Of a stretch of 57,483 bases of DNA, positions 17,933 to 26,836 are shown one piece after another. Where the stretch lies: assembly GCF_000720185.1 (NCBI RefSeq), contig NZ_JOIY01000074.1, forward strand, positions 1 to 57,483, in the 5' to 3' direction. Position numbers and translations under genes: made by a program. Source of the stretch: Streptomyces sp. NRRL S-340. GTDB taxonomy: Bacteria > Actinomycetota > Actinomycetes > Streptomycetales > Streptomycetaceae. Under the pieces are notes generated by a model, which saw only the letters and a program-made list of their open reading frames with translations, was not told the origin of the DNA and did no database searches. Position 1 is the stretch's first letter; every line of letters starts with the position of its first letter.

Positions 17933-18814
17933 CACGACCTTGCCGCTCTTGGCGGTGCGCACGGTGATGACGCCGTCGGCGCCCAGGACGACGAGGTCGC
18001 TCAGTCCGTCACCGTTGACGTCGGCCGCGTACAGGACCTCCCGCAGGCGGTCCCTGGCCTCCTTGGCCCATGCCTGGACCGCGCTGTCGTCGACCCGCGC
18101 GGACACCGCGCCGGTGCGGGTCTCCGCCGGGTCCTGTCCGAAGCATCCGCCCTGCCAGGAGCGGCTGTTGACGGCGACGAGCTCGACCGTGCCGTCCTCC
18201 TTCTCGCGGAGCAGCGGGCCGCCGGCGTCACCGGCGCAGATCGCGTCTCCGTTCCGGCCGGTGACGGTCAGCTGGTCGCTGTCCGCGGCGTCGACGCCGA
18301 AGACGCCGGTGTGCTGCTTGAGCGGTGACCACTCGGTCCTGGTGCGGCCGAAGCCGACGGCCTTGAGGGTCTCGCCCGCGGTGGCCGGGGTGGTGGCGAA
18401 GGCGACCGGGGTGATCCCCGTGGTCGGCTGCGCCAGCCGGGCCATGACCAGGTCGCGTCCCTGGTACGGCACGAGTTCGGTGATCTCGGTGACGAGGCCG
18501 CCGGTGGCCGTGAGGTCGGGGCGGCCGACCGTGACCTTGGTGGACTTGGCGGGCTTCCCGGCGGCGGGAACGGCGCCGGAGGCCGGGTCGTCCACGAAGC
18601 AGGACGCCGCGGTGACGATCCACCGGGGATCGACCAGGGCGCCCGAGCAGGCACGTTCGCCGTCGCCTATGTCGATCCGGGCGGTGAACGCGTAGGCGCT
18701 GTCGGCGGCGTCGCCGGTGACGGCCTGGGCGCTCGGGACGGTGAGCGCATCGCACGCGACGGTGACCGCGAGCAGAGCGCTCGTCAGGGCCGCGCGAGAG
18801 CGGGATCTTGACAT
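17915..18814 (-). CDS. Secreted trypsin-fold (S1) pseudo-protease, frame-interrupted before its FG-GAP tail
   Basis: A 299-residue protein in this frame: signal peptide to about residue 31, then an S1 serine-protease fold. The catalytic residues are largely lost. The TAAHC box reads TAASC (His to Ser at 71) and GDSGGP reads GDAGGP (Ser to Ala at 197). The Asp in GRDLVMARL (121) and the disulfide cysteines remain. Streptomyces has a family of such trypsin-like proteins with FG-GAP tails, and I recall members with the same TAASC/GDAGGP changes, so loss of catalysis may be a family trait. A binding or inhibitor-trap role is possible. The ATG follows GGGGAGGCTTCACC. The C-terminus is cut off by the frameshift described at 17613-17932. 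Confidence 0.82.
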   Translation of the reverse strand: MSRSRSRAALTSALLAVTVACDALTVPSAQAVTGDAADSAYAFTARIDIGDGERACSGALVDPRWIVTAASCFVDDPASGAVPAAGKPAKSTKVTVGRPDLTATGGLVTEITELVPYQGRDLVMARLAQPTTGITPVAFATTPATAGETLKAVGFGRTRTEWSPLKQHTGVFGVDAADSDQLTVTGRNGDAICAGDAGGPLLREKEDGTVELVAVNSRSWQGGCFGQDPAETRTGAVSARVDDSAVQAWAKEARDRLREVLYAADVNGDGLSDLVVLGADGVITVRTAKSGKVVTARPI

Positions 18815-18876
18815 GGTGAAGCCTCCCCGTAGGTCGTACGAAGTGCTGATGGGCGGGCGGATCAGGACGTGCTGAC

Positions 18877-18929
18877 GGCGGCCCCCGCCCGGACGCGTGC
18901 GTGCGGGACGCGTCCGGGCGGGGGCCGCC
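18877..18929 (-). terminator. Very strong hairpin terminator
   Basis: A perfect 22-bp inverted repeat (18877-18898 and 18908-18929) with a 9-base loop sits between two leftward genes. It should end transcription of the small secreted-protein gene and insulate the pseudo-protease gene. Confidence 0.8.
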
Positions 18930-18972
18930 GCCGGGAGCATCCGCCGGAGACGGATCGTGCCGGGCTGGCGGA

Positions 18973-19488
18973 TCAGCCGGTGACGCGGATCTCGACGAGG
19001 ACCGAGCGCAGGCCCGTGTCGCCGGACTCGCCGACCGGAGTGAGGTCGTTGGCGGGTGCGTTGACGACCGTGTTCTTGCCTTCCGCGGTCAGCGTGGCCT
19101 TCACCGGGTGGTTCTGGGTCCAGATGCTGAACGTGTCGGGCAACTCCAGCGTGAGGTAACCGGACTTGGCGTTGGTCTTGAAGCAGAAGAGGCCCTTGCG
19201 GGACTCGATCGCGATGTTCGACGCGCCGCTGCACTCGTTCAGGGACGTCACGTCGGTGAGCCAGACGTGTCCGTCGCCGCGCTTGAGCGTGACCCCGCGG
19301 TCCTGCTGCACCTGGGCGGCGCCCGGGTAGTCGAAGTCCTCCACCAGACCCGGCATGTCGCCCGCGGCGGTGGTCGTGGCGGCGGACGTGGTGGTCTGCG
19401 GGAGGGCCAGCGCGGTGGCGCCGAGGCCCATCACCAGGGCGGCCGTCAGACCACCCAGCAGCACCTTGCGGGCGGGGGTTATCGCCAT
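18973..19488 (-). CDS. Small secreted protein of unknown function
   Basis: A 171-residue protein with a Sec signal (ARKVLLGGLTAALVMGLGATALA) and an Ala/Thr-rich linker. The mature domain of about 130 residues is predicted to be mostly beta strand, with two cysteines (NECSGAS and LFCFKT) that could pair. Motifs include GDGHVWLTDVTSLNECSGAS, LELPDTFSIWTQNH and a final VLVEIRVTG. I do not recognise a family beyond actinomycete secreted hypotheticals. It is separated from the pseudo-protease by the strong terminator, so it is its own unit. The start is supported by AGAGG nine bases upstream. Confidence 0.72.
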   Translation of the reverse strand: MAITPARKVLLGGLTAALVMGLGATALALPQTTTSAATTTAAGDMPGLVEDFDYPGAAQVQQDRGVTLKRGDGHVWLTDVTSLNECSGASNIAIESRKGLFCFKTNAKSGYLTLELPDTFSIWTQNHPVKATLTAEGKNTVVNAPANDLTPVGESGDTGLRSVLVEIRVTG

Positions 19489-19774
19489 GGGTTCCTCTCA
19501 GAGTGCGGCGTGCGGAGCGTATGTGAAGGCGGAGTAATCGCCTCGTCGAGCTGAAGTAAAGCACATGTAAGATCCGTAAATAAGAGTGCTCCGGCGTCAC
19601 CACCTGCGGTTATGCGCCCCCCTGACGTGCTGCCACCACCTGTCGGCGGCCGTGGGGGCCTGGCTGCCCGTTTCCTGCGAGAGCCCGGGGACGAGGGACA
19701 TGGACTCCTGTGTCCGGCCCCGCCCAGGGGTGTCCCGCCGGAAGTCCGGTCACCGATCCATGAAGGACCGTCAG
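19489..19774. promoter_or_regulatory. Divergent promoter region between secreted protein and toxin genes
   Basis: About 285 bases. The left part (19520-19595) is unusually AT-rich for this genome (GTAAGATCCGTAAATAAGAG, TGAAGTAAAG) and is the obvious promoter zone for the leftward gene. The right part is GC-rich leader DNA before the toxin. No clear operator was found. Confidence 0.5.
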
Positions 19775-22700
19775 GTGAAACAACCATCACGCCCGACACC
19801 ACCCGGGCACAGCCGCAGACCGCGACGGGGCGGGCCGGCACGCGGAGCGGGCCTGCGGGCCGCCTGCGCGACCGTACTGGCCGTCACGCTCACGGGAACC
19901 CTCCTGGGCGCCTCCCCCGCCGTCGCGGCCGACCCCCAACCGGCCGCCAACCGGGGCCTGGTGGTCGGATACTGGCTCGGGGGCGGCACCGGCATCAGGG
20001 AAGCGGCCGAGAAGGCGCTCGTGGGCACGGACGACGACGTCCGGCAGTTCCTCACGGACGCCCCCGCGATCCAGGAGATCGACGACCGCGTGGACGTCTC
20101 CCGCGTGGTGAACGCGGGCGGTCCCGCCGTGCGGGAGGCCGCGAAGAAGGCGCTGGCCGGCACCCCCGCCGATGTCGAGGCCTTCCTCGACGAGGGCTGG
20201 AAGACGGCGGACGAGCAGGACCTGCGGGTGCAGGCCACCCGGGTCGTGAACTTCGGCGGTCCCGGCGTCCAGGACGCCGGCAAGAAGGCGCTGCAGGGCA
20301 CGTCCGCGGACCTCAAGCAGTTCCTGCGGATCGACCAGTACAAGGAGCAGCAGACCGACGAACGGGTCGAGGTCAGCAAGCTCTACAACAGCGGCGGCCC
20401 GAACGTGAAGGCCGCCGCCAAGCTCGCGCTGCGCGGCACCCCCGACGACATCGTCGAGTTCCTGGAGGTCGGCCAGTTCGTCGCGCGCAACCGCGACCAG
20501 GAACGCGCCACGATCGAGCAGCTGATCGAGCAGGCCGAGAAGGCCGGCAAGCAGGCCGAGCACGCCACCGACGAGGCCGAGGAGGCGTCCGGCAAGGCCA
20601 TCGCCGCCGCGGCGCTCGCCGAGGAGGCCGCGCAGAAGGCGGCCCAGGAGACGCAGGCGGCGAAGAACGACGCCCAGCGCGCGTCGCTGAAGGCCGGTCA
20701 GGCAGCCGACGCGGCCCGGGCCGCGGCCGCCGCCGCGCAGCAGGCGATCGGCGCGGCCGACGCGGCCAACCGCTCGGCCCGCAGGGCGTCGCTGGCCGCC
20801 GCGCAGACCGCGAACGCGGCGGCGGCGGCGGCCGAGGCCGCGAGCCGCGCCTCGAACGCGGCGTACGCCGCGAGCAAGGACAAGGACAACGCGCAGGCCG
20901 CCCGGGACCGGGCCGCCGAGGCGCGCAAGGCGGGGGCCCTGGCCAAGAAGTCGGCGCAGGCCGCCGAGCAGGCCGGCAAGGCCTCGCTCGCCGCCGCGGA
21001 CGCGGCGGCCGCCTCCCGCAGCGCCACCGGGAACGCCAACAAGGCGGCCGCCGCGGCGGACCAGGCGGCCGACTACGCCGAGGCCGCCGGAGGCAGCGCG
21101 GCCGAGGCCCGGGCCGCCGCCGCGGAGACCCGCCGGCACGCCGCCGAGGCCGACCGCGCCGCCGACGCCGCCGAGGCGCTGGCCCGCAAGTCGGCCGCGG
21201 CGGCCATGGAGGCCCGTGACGCGGCGAACTCCGCCGCCGCGCACGCGAACAGCGCCGCCGACGCGGCCGACGCGGCCGCCGAACACGCCGGTGAGGCCGC
21301 CGACCAGGCGGCGGAGGCGGTCAAGCAGGCCGCCGCCGCCAAGGCCGCCGCCGACGACGCCACCAAGGCGGTGGCGACCGCGCAGAAGACCTTCGCCATC
21401 GCGCGGGAGGTCGAGACCGAGGATCTCAACACCCGCACCAACGCGGGCGTCGAGGCCGCCCTGACGCAGAAGGCCTCGGCCGACGGCTTCACCGTCGACG
21501 TGTCCCGGTCGGTCATCGAGGGCCAGGCGATCACGGACGACACCCGGGCCCTGAGCGCCGAGGCGGCCGAGCCGGGGGCGGACCCGGCCGCGCTGGCCGC
21601 CCGGGGCCGCGCCGTCGCGCTGCGGGCCATGCAGTACTTCGGTTCCTGGCGCAAGGACGCCGCCGCCCAGGCCCTGTCCGGCACCGATGCCGACGTGATC
21701 GAGTACCTGCGCACCGGCTGGGACAAGGCCGTGGCCGACGAGACCCGCCAGCAGGTCGCCGACCTCGCCACGGACAGCCCCTACGAGGCCGTGCGCACCG
21801 CCGCCGCCGAGGCCCTGAACGGCACCGACCAGCAGATCCGCGACTTCTACACCACCGGGCGGCACCAGGCCGCCAACGCCGACTACCGCGTCGCCGTCAC
21901 CAAGCTCGCCAACGACAGCGGGCCCGGTGTCAAGGAGGGCGCCAAGAAGGCCCTGGCGGACGGGGGCACGCAGGCCCTGCTCGACTTCCTCGACAAGGGA
22001 CAGTACGAGGCCCGGCAGGCCGACGAGCGGGTGGCCGCCACGCAGCAGTACAACGCGGGCGGCCCCGAGGTCAGGTCCGCGGCCAAGATCGCCCTGGCCG
22101 CTCCCGCCGACCAGCTCCACCAGTTCGTCGAGGCGGGCCAGTTCATGGCCACCCGCAAGGACGCTCTGGCCGACACGCACGTCGCCCAGATGCAGCGGCT
22201 CATCGCCGAGGGCCAGGAGATCGCGGCCACCGCCCGCAAGAACAGCGCCCTCGCCGCGCAGGCCGCCGCCGAGGCACAGCACGCCTCGGCCGATGCCGAC
22301 AAGGCCAAGAAGGACGCCGAGCAGAGCGCAAAGGACGCCGCGGGTTACGCCGCCGACGCCGACGCCGCCGCCGACCGGGCAGAGACCAGCGCCCAGCAGG
22401 CCAAGGCGTCCGCGACCACCGCACGGGCCGCCGCCGACCGCGCCGCCCGGGACGCCGCCGCGGCCGAGGAGTCCGCCGCGCAGGCGGAGTTCTCCGCCGA
22501 CTACGCGCGCACCTCCGCCTACGAGGCCAAGCAGGCGAGCGACCGGGCCCAGGCCGACGCGGTGGCCGCCGGGAAGAGCTCCGAGGAGGCCGGCAAGGAG
22601 GCCGCCGCGGCCTGGAAGGACGTGGTGGCCAAGCGCCAGGCCGAGGAGGCCGAAGCGCGGCGCGCCGCCGCGGAGCGGCGCAAGAAGGAGGAGGAGAGCA

Positions 22701-23734
22701 AGCCCAAGTGCTACATCCCGGTCAACCGGGACAGCCTCCCGCCGTGCGCGCTGGCCGGCCAGGAACTCGTGTTCCCCACGATCGACCCGACGATGAAGGA
22801 GTTCGCCTGGGAGATCCTCGGCCTCAACGACGCCAAGGACTGCGCGAAGAACCCCAGTCTCGGCAAGTGCGCCCTGGCGGCCATGAACTTCCTGCCCGTC
22901 GGCAAGCTCAGGCTCCTCAAGAAGTCGGTCGAGGGCGTGGAAGGCGCGATCGACAGCAGCCGTGCCGTGCGCATGGCCCAGAAGTGCGCCGAGTGCTTCC
23001 TCGCCGGCACCGGGGTCCTCATGGCGGACCGCTCGGTGAAGGACATCGAGTCCGTCCGGGCCGGCGACCAGGTGCTGGCCACGGACCCGGTGACCGGGCT
23101 GACCGGGCCGCGCCGGGTCACCGACCTGATCGTCACCGAGCACGACAAGTACTTCACCGAGCTGGCCGTCTCCACCCCGCGCGGCCGGGAGAAGCTGACG
23201 GCCACGGAGGAACACCCCTTCTGGTCGCCGTCCGAGGGCAAGTGGACGGCGGCGGCCGACCTCCGGCCGGGCATGACGCTCAGGACCGACGGCGGGGACA
23301 CCGTCACGGTCCGGGACAGCCGGTTCTACAGCGGCTTCGCACGGACCTTCAACCTCACGGTCGAGGGCCTGCACTCGTACTACGTGCTGGCCGGCGGCAC
23401 CCCCGTACTGGTCCACAACAGCCGGTGCCTGATCGCCGACGTCCTCGGCCCCAAGGGTGAGAAGCTGTGGCTCCCCAAGGGCCGCAAGGCCGTCGCGACG
23501 GCCAACAACCTCAAGGGGTGGGTGTACGAGATCAAGAAGAGCGAGGCCGTCGCCAACGGGCTCAGCGACAAGGTCGCCTACGTCCGGGTCATGGATCCGG
23601 TCACGAAGGGCAAGTTCCAGTACCCGAACGGGTACGTGGAATACTTGAACGCCGTGGGACAGACCGTGCACCCGCTGACCGGCCGGGCCGACATCGCGAA
23701 GTCCGATCCCTACTACCACATCCCGATCCCGTGA
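19775..23734 (+). CDS. Large exported polymorphic toxin: ALF repeats, Ala-rich coiled coils, Hint pretoxin domain, C-terminal toxin
   Basis: About 1319 residues. An N-terminal export signal spans residues 1-52. ALF repeats (VNAGGPAVREAAKKALAGTP, about 40 residues each) follow. A long alanine-rich coiled coil comes next (about 255-560), then a second ALF set (GTDADVIEYL, SGPGVKEGAKKAL) and a second coiled coil to about 970. A Hint domain starts at the cysteine of CFLAGTGVLM (about 1073) and ends at the HN of VLVHNS (about 1213). The last 104 residues are the candidate toxin (GWVYEIKKSEAVANGL, KVAYVRVMDP, YPNGYVEYLN), not assigned to a named family. Hint domains in such proteins release the toxin by autoproteolysis. 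The GTG at 19775 has GAAGGA seven bases upstream; ATG at 19760 is an alternative. Confidence 0.88.
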   Translation: MKQPSRPTPPGHSRRPRRGGPARGAGLRAACATVLAVTLTGTLLGASPAVAADPQPAANRGLVVGYWLGGGTGIREAAEKALVGTDDDVRQFLTDAPAIQEIDDRVDVSRVVNAGGPAVREAAKKALAGTPADVEAFLDEGWKTADEQDLRVQATRVVNFGGPGVQDAGKKALQGTSADLKQFLRIDQYKEQQTDERVEVSKLYNSGGPNVKAAAKLALRGTPDDIVEFLEVGQFVARNRDQERATIEQLIEQAEKAGKQAEHATDEAEEASGKAIAAAALAEEAAQKAAQETQAAKNDAQRASLKAGQAADAARAAAAAAQQAIGAADAANRSARRASLAAAQTANAAAAAAEAASRASNAAYAASKDKDNAQAARDRAAEARKAGALAKKSAQAAEQAGKASLAAADAAAASRSATGNANKAAAAADQAADYAEAAGGSAAEARAAAAETRRHAAEADRAADAAEALARKSAAAAMEARDAANSAAAHANSAADAADAAAEHAGEAADQAAEAVKQAAAAKAAADDATKAVATAQKTFAIAREVETEDLNTRTNAGVEAALTQKASADGFTVDVSRSVIEGQAITDDTRALSAEAAEPGADPAALAARGRAVALRAMQYFGSWRKDAAAQALSGTDADVIEYLRTGWDKAVADETRQQVADLATDSPYEAVRTAAAEALNGTDQQIRDFYTTGRHQAANADYRVAVTKLANDSGPGVKEGAKKALADGGTQALLDFLDKGQYEARQADERVAATQQYNAGGPEVRSAAKIALAAPADQLHQFVEAGQFMATRKDALADTHVAQMQRLIAEGQEIAATARKNSALAAQAAAEAQHASADADKAKKDAEQSAKDAAGYAADADAAADRAETSAQQAKASATTARAAADRAARDAAAAEESAAQAEFSADYARTSAYEAKQASDRAQADAVAAGKSSEEAGKEAAAAWKDVVAKRQAEEAEARRAAAERRKKEEESKPKCYIPVNRDSLPPCALAGQELVFPTIDPTMKEFAWEILGLNDAKDCAKNPSLGKCALAAMNFLPVGKLRLLKKSVEGVEGAIDSSRAVRMAQKCAECFLAGTGVLMADRSVKDIESVRAGDQVLATDPVTGLTGPRRVTDLIVTEHDKYFTELAVSTPRGREKLTATEEHPFWSPSEGKWTAAADLRPGMTLRTDGGDTVTVRDSRFYSGFARTFNLTVEGLHSYYVLAGGTPVLVHNSRCLIADVLGPKGEKLWLPKGRKAVATANNLKGWVYEIKKSEAVANGLSDKVAYVRVMDPVTKGKFQYPNGYVEYLNAVGQTVHPLTGRADIAKSDPYYHIPIP

Positions 23735-24243
23735 TCTCCATCGAAGAACTGTTCACCGGCACCGCGGACGTCACGGGGGCGGACCCCGTCGACTGGGACC
23801 CGCTGCGGGAGGAAGCCGCGCTCCAGGAGGTGCACCTCCTGGACTGCAGGGTGTCTCCCCCCACGGGCCGTGCGGGACTGCTCCTGGACATGCGCACCGC
23901 CCTGCAGTACGACACGGGCAACGCCGCTCTCCTGGTGGTCCGCGGACTGCACACGTTCCGGTGGGAGGAGGAGCCGCTGGAACGCACGCTGCTCCCCTTC
24001 GCCATCATGAACAGCGTGCCCTCGGTGGCCAGGAGGCAATGGCGGATGGACATCGGCCTCTTCCCGGACGGTGAGCTTTCCCTCTCCGGCACGGCGGCCG
24101 AATTCCATCTCCTGCAGGCCGCGGGGATCCCCGAGGGCCTGCCGGACTACTCCGAGCACCGGTTGGACGAGATCCGCGCGGATCTCCCCTGGTGGGATTC
24201 CGGCTGCACGGTCCTGCAGTCGTCCACCACGAGCGCCGTCTGA
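23731..24243 (+). CDS. Probable immunity protein for the polymorphic toxin
   Basis: A 170-residue cytosolic, acidic protein with no signal peptide. The GTG start overlaps the toxin TGA by four bases (GTGA), so it is translated with the toxin. Size, position immediately behind the toxin tip and lack of other features fit an immunity protein. Visible elements are VHLLDCRVSPPTGRAGLLLD, ALLVVRGLHTFRWEEEPL and a C-terminal acidic stretch. The beta-rich pattern resembles SUKH/Imm-like proteins in general feel, but I cannot place it in a family. A 14-bp hairpin follows. An alternative reading as an unrelated small gene is unlikely given the overlap. Confidence 0.75.
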   Translation: MISIEELFTGTADVTGADPVDWDPLREEAALQEVHLLDCRVSPPTGRAGLLLDMRTALQYDTGNAALLVVRGLHTFRWEEEPLERTLLPFAIMNSVPSVARRQWRMDIGLFPDGELSLSGTAAEFHLLQAAGIPEGLPDYSEHRLDEIRADLPWWDSGCTVLQSSTTSAV

Positions 24244-24252
24244 CGGGAACAG

Positions 24253-24293
24253 CGGGGGTGGGCACCTGGCCGCCGGCCGGGTGCCCACCCCCG
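24253..24293. terminator. Hairpin terminator after toxin/immunity operon
   Basis: Perfect 14-bp inverted repeat, CGGGGGTGGGCACC and its complement, around a 13-base loop, between the converging immunity and SRPBCC genes. Confidence 0.75.
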
Positions 24294-24301
24294 TCCGTCC
24301 G

Positions 24302-24763
24302 TCACCCGGGGCCGGGAGAGGAACGGGTCAGCTCGGCGGCCAGGCGGCGCAGGGCCGTGCGGTTGGCGCGCCGCATCACGGTCCGCACCACGGGCGCCAG
24401 CAGCCGGTCGGCGAGCGGAGCGCGCCGCCAGGCGTAGGTGAACGTGACGCGGCTCGCGCCGCCGCCCAGCGGCTCGACGGTGTAGGTGCCCTGGGCCAGC
24501 CGCCGGCCGGCCGCGCTTACGTTGCGTTCGACCAGGCGCCGCGGTGCGTCCGCCTCGACGGTCTCGATGGTCACCTCGGTCCTCGCGCCGGCCAGTGCGG
24601 CGGTGACCGTGGCGCGCGACCCGACACCCCGGGCCGGGCCGTCGCAGCGCCAGCCGGAGAGGTAGTGGTCGGTGAAGCGCTCGTGGTGCGCCATGACCTC
24701 GAGGAAGTCGTAGACCTGTTCCGGCGTTCGCGGCACGTCGATCGACACAGTGACAGGCTGCAT
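24302..24763 (-). CDS. SRPBCC-family (START/polyketide-cyclase-like) protein
   Basis: A 153-residue single-domain protein. The N-terminal strand and helix VTVSIDVPRTPEQVYDFLEV, the central strands EVTIETVEADAPRRLVER, and the C-terminal long helix RRANRTALRRLAAEL are typical of the SRPBCC helix-grip fold, which holds hydrophobic ligands. The exact ligand is unknown. The true start is the ATG at 24763; the longer frame to 24805 adds residues that do not fit the domain. It stands alone between the toxin operon and the second tRNA-Pro. Confidence 0.82.
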   Translation of the reverse strand: MQPVTVSIDVPRTPEQVYDFLEVMAHHERFTDHYLSGWRCDGPARGVGSRATVTAALAGARTEVTIETVEADAPRRLVERNVSAAGRRLAQGTYTVEPLGGGASRVTFTYAWRRAPLADRLLAPVVRTVMRRANRTALRRLAAELTRSSPGPG

Positions 24764-24850
24764 GGGCCCACCGTAGCGGCGGGCCGGGCCCGCGGATACG
24801 GTCACGACGCGACGGATGCGCCGGCCGGCCCCTCCCCGGAAAACGATCGA

Positions 24851-24882
24851 GGGCCGCTCCCGGATTGCTCCGGAACCGGCCC
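24851..24882 (-). terminator. tRNA-Pro terminator
   Basis: Read on the minus strand, a near-perfect 14-bp hairpin GGGCCGGTTCCGGA/TCCGGGAGCGGCCC is followed by TCGATCGTTTT, a Rho-independent terminator about 20 bases past the tRNA 3' end. Related hairpins occur at 54237-54268 and 56714-56741 without intact tRNAs. Confidence 0.8.
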
Positions 24883-24902
24883 TGACCCGCGACTCCTACG
24901 AG

Positions 24903-24976
<74 letters not shown>

Positions 24977-25091
24977 ACGCGCTCACGTGCGGTGACCCGC
25001 GTGATCGCGTGAACGTCACTTTACCGCACGCCGGGGGCCGCGCCGAAGGGGGCGCTCGGACGGGGCGGGCGGCGGGGGGCAGAATCGCACC

Positions 25092-25616
25092 ATGAGCAGC
25101 ACACCCTCCGGCCGGGCGGCCGGCCCACGTGACCGGGACAGCGAGGGGCGGGCGCGCAACGCCCGGCCCCGGGACGGCCTGGGGCGCCCCCTGCCCTACG
25201 GCGCGGAAGGGGTGCCCCGGCAGCCCGAGGGCGTGGTCCGCACGCCCGCGGAGACGGTCGTGGAGGCTCAGGAGCTGCTGGACACGGGCAGGCCGTTCCA
25301 CGCGCACGAGGTGTTCGAGGACGCCTGGAAGTCGCGGCCGGCGCGGGAACGCGGTCTGTGGCGCGGGCTGGCCCAGCTGGCGGTGGGGCTGACCCATGCC
25401 GCCCGCGGCAACGTCACCGGCGGCGCCCGGCTGCTGCGGCGCGGAGCGGGCGCGGTGCGGGAGTGGAGGGCGGACACGGGCGAGCGGGAGCCGCACGGCC
25501 TCGACCTGGCCGGTCTCGTCGCCTGGGCGCAGGACCTGGCCGCCGCCGTGGAGAGCGGGGCGGCGGACCCCGTGGACGCGGCCGAGCGGGCACCCCGGCT
25601 GAGGCGCGGGGCGTAG
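25092..25616 (+). CDS. DUF309 protein
   Basis: A 174-residue cytosolic protein. A polar, Arg-rich N-terminus of about 50 residues precedes a helical DUF309 domain with its hallmark FHAHEVFEDAWK (about residues 70-81) and LWRGLAQLAVGLTHAARGN. DUF309 proteins are small helical bundles with a conserved HxxxE...W signature and no established reaction; they are common in actinomycetes and cyanobacteria. No neighbour suggests a role. The gene is the last before a repeat-rich gap. Confidence 0.85.
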   Translation: MSSTPSGRAAGPRDRDSEGRARNARPRDGLGRPLPYGAEGVPRQPEGVVRTPAETVVEAQELLDTGRPFHAHEVFEDAWKSRPARERGLWRGLAQLAVGLTHAARGNVTGGARLLRRGAGAVREWRADTGEREPHGLDLAGLVAWAQDLAAAVESGAADPVDAAERAPRLRRGA

Positions 25617-26065
25617 ACGGACGGGATCGGGGGACCACGGCACAGCGGGGCGGAAGGGCGGCGGGCGACGGCCGGGGGGCCTGTGGGCCGTACGTCTGGC
25701 CGGGCGACCGGCGGGTGCGGGCCGGGGTGGCCGGTGTGCCCCCTGCGTGGAGGCGGCGGTGGCCGGTGCCTGCCTGCGGGCGGGGTGGCCGGTGTGCCGG
25801 GGGCCGGCCGGGGCGTCGGGTCGGCGGCCCGTGCACGGAGGCGGATGGCCGGTGCGGTGAGGCGGGGTGGCCGGTGCGTGCCTGCGGGCCACGTAGCGGG
25901 GTGCCGGCGGGCCGGCCGGGGCGTCGAGTCGGCGGCCCGTGCACGGAGGCGGATGGCCGGTGCGTGCCTGCGGGCCGGGTAGCGGCGTGCCGAGGGGCGG
26001 CCCGGGCGTCGGGGCCGGGTGGCCGGTGCGGGGTTCGTCGGCGGCCTGCGGCAGACTCGGGGGGC
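25617..26065. repeat. Gene-free stretch with imperfect tandem repeats (about 108-bp period)
   Basis: No plausible gene lies in this 450-base stretch. Bases 25801-25855 recur at 25909-25963 with one mismatch, a period of 108. The inner word GGTGGCCGGTGCSTGCCTGCGGGC recurs near 25757, 25865 and 25952. Open frames through it are Gly/Arg/Pro-rich shadows. It is a degenerate GC-rich minisatellite between DUF309 and cobF. Confidence 0.75.
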
Positions 26066-26836
26066 GTGCGGAAGATTCACGTCATCGGTATCGGTGCGGG
26101 CGACCCCGACCAGCTCACCCTGCAGGCGGTCAGGGCGCTGCGCGACACGGACGTGTTCTTCGTCCTGGACAAGGGCGAGGTGACGGCGGACCTGGTGCGG
26201 CTGCGCCGCGACATCCTCCGCACCCACCTGCCGGCGGGCGGGTACCGGGTGGTGCAGGCGCGGGACCCGGAGCGGGACCGTGCCGCGACGGGCGCGGCGT
26301 ACTCCCCGGCGGTCGGGCAGTGGCGAGGTGCCCGCGCCGGCGTCTACGAGCGACTGATCGCCGAGGAGCTGGGTGACGACGCGACCGGCGCGTTCCTGGT
26401 CTGGGGCGACCCCGCGCTGTACGACAGCACGCTCGGGATCCTCCAGGAGGTGCTGGCGCGCGGGTCGGTCGCCTTCACGTACGACGTCGTGCCCGGCATC
26501 AGCAGCGTCTCCGCCCTGGCGGCCCGCCACCGCACCGGGCTGAACCGGATCGCCCGTCCCGTGCAGATCACCACGGGCCGGCGGCTCGCCGAGGGGTTCC
26601 CGGAAGGTGTGGACGACGTGGTGGTGATGCTCGACGCCCACCGGACGTTCCGGCGGTACGCCGACCAGGACATCGACATCTACTGGGGCGCGTACCTGGG
26701 CACCCCGGACGAGCTCCTGGCCAGCGGCCCCATCGCCGAGACCGCCCCGCGCATCGAGCGGCTGCGGGCCGAGGCCCGGGAACGCAAGGGCTGGATCATG
26801 GACACGTATCTGCTGCGCCGCAGGCCGAAGGGGTAG
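26066..26836 (+). CDS. cobF: Precorrin-6A synthase (deacetylating), CobF
   Basis: A 256-residue SAM-dependent methyltransferase of the cobalamin type. The N-terminal glycine loop VIGIGAGDPDQLTLQAV and the second motif VWGDPALYDSTLGI are characteristic, and VVPGISSVSALAARH matches the PGISS loop of the tetrapyrrole methylase fold. FFVLDKGE and the YGAYLGTPDELL-like C-terminal region point specifically to CobF. That enzyme methylates C-1 and removes the C-2 acetyl group in aerobic corrin-ring synthesis. It is an orphan here, away from other cob genes, as is common in Streptomyces. The GTG start follows CGGGGGG. The 3' end overlaps the convergent deacetylase gene by 41 bases. Confidence 0.9.
   Translation: MRKIHVIGIGAGDPDQLTLQAVRALRDTDVFFVLDKGEVTADLVRLRRDILRTHLPAGGYRVVQARDPERDRAATGAAYSPAVGQWRGARAGVYERLIAEELGDDATGAFLVWGDPALYDSTLGILQEVLARGSVAFTYDVVPGISSVSALAARHRTGLNRIARPVQITTGRRLAEGFPEGVDDVVVMLDAHRTFRRYADQDIDIYWGAYLGTPDELLASGPIAETAPRIERLRAEARERKGWIMDTYLLRRRPKG

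Noticed and set aside
19787..23719. A 1310-codon open frame antisense to the toxin gene
   Set aside because: It is the shadow of the alanine-rich toxin: GC-rich codons leave the complementary frame open. The translation is Gly/Leu/Arg-rich with no domain, while the sense frame has signal, ALF, Hint and toxin modules.
25617..26065. Gly/Arg-rich frames extending cobF upstream
   Set aside because: They run through a minisatellite. CobF begins at GTG 26066 with the canonical glycine-loop strand.
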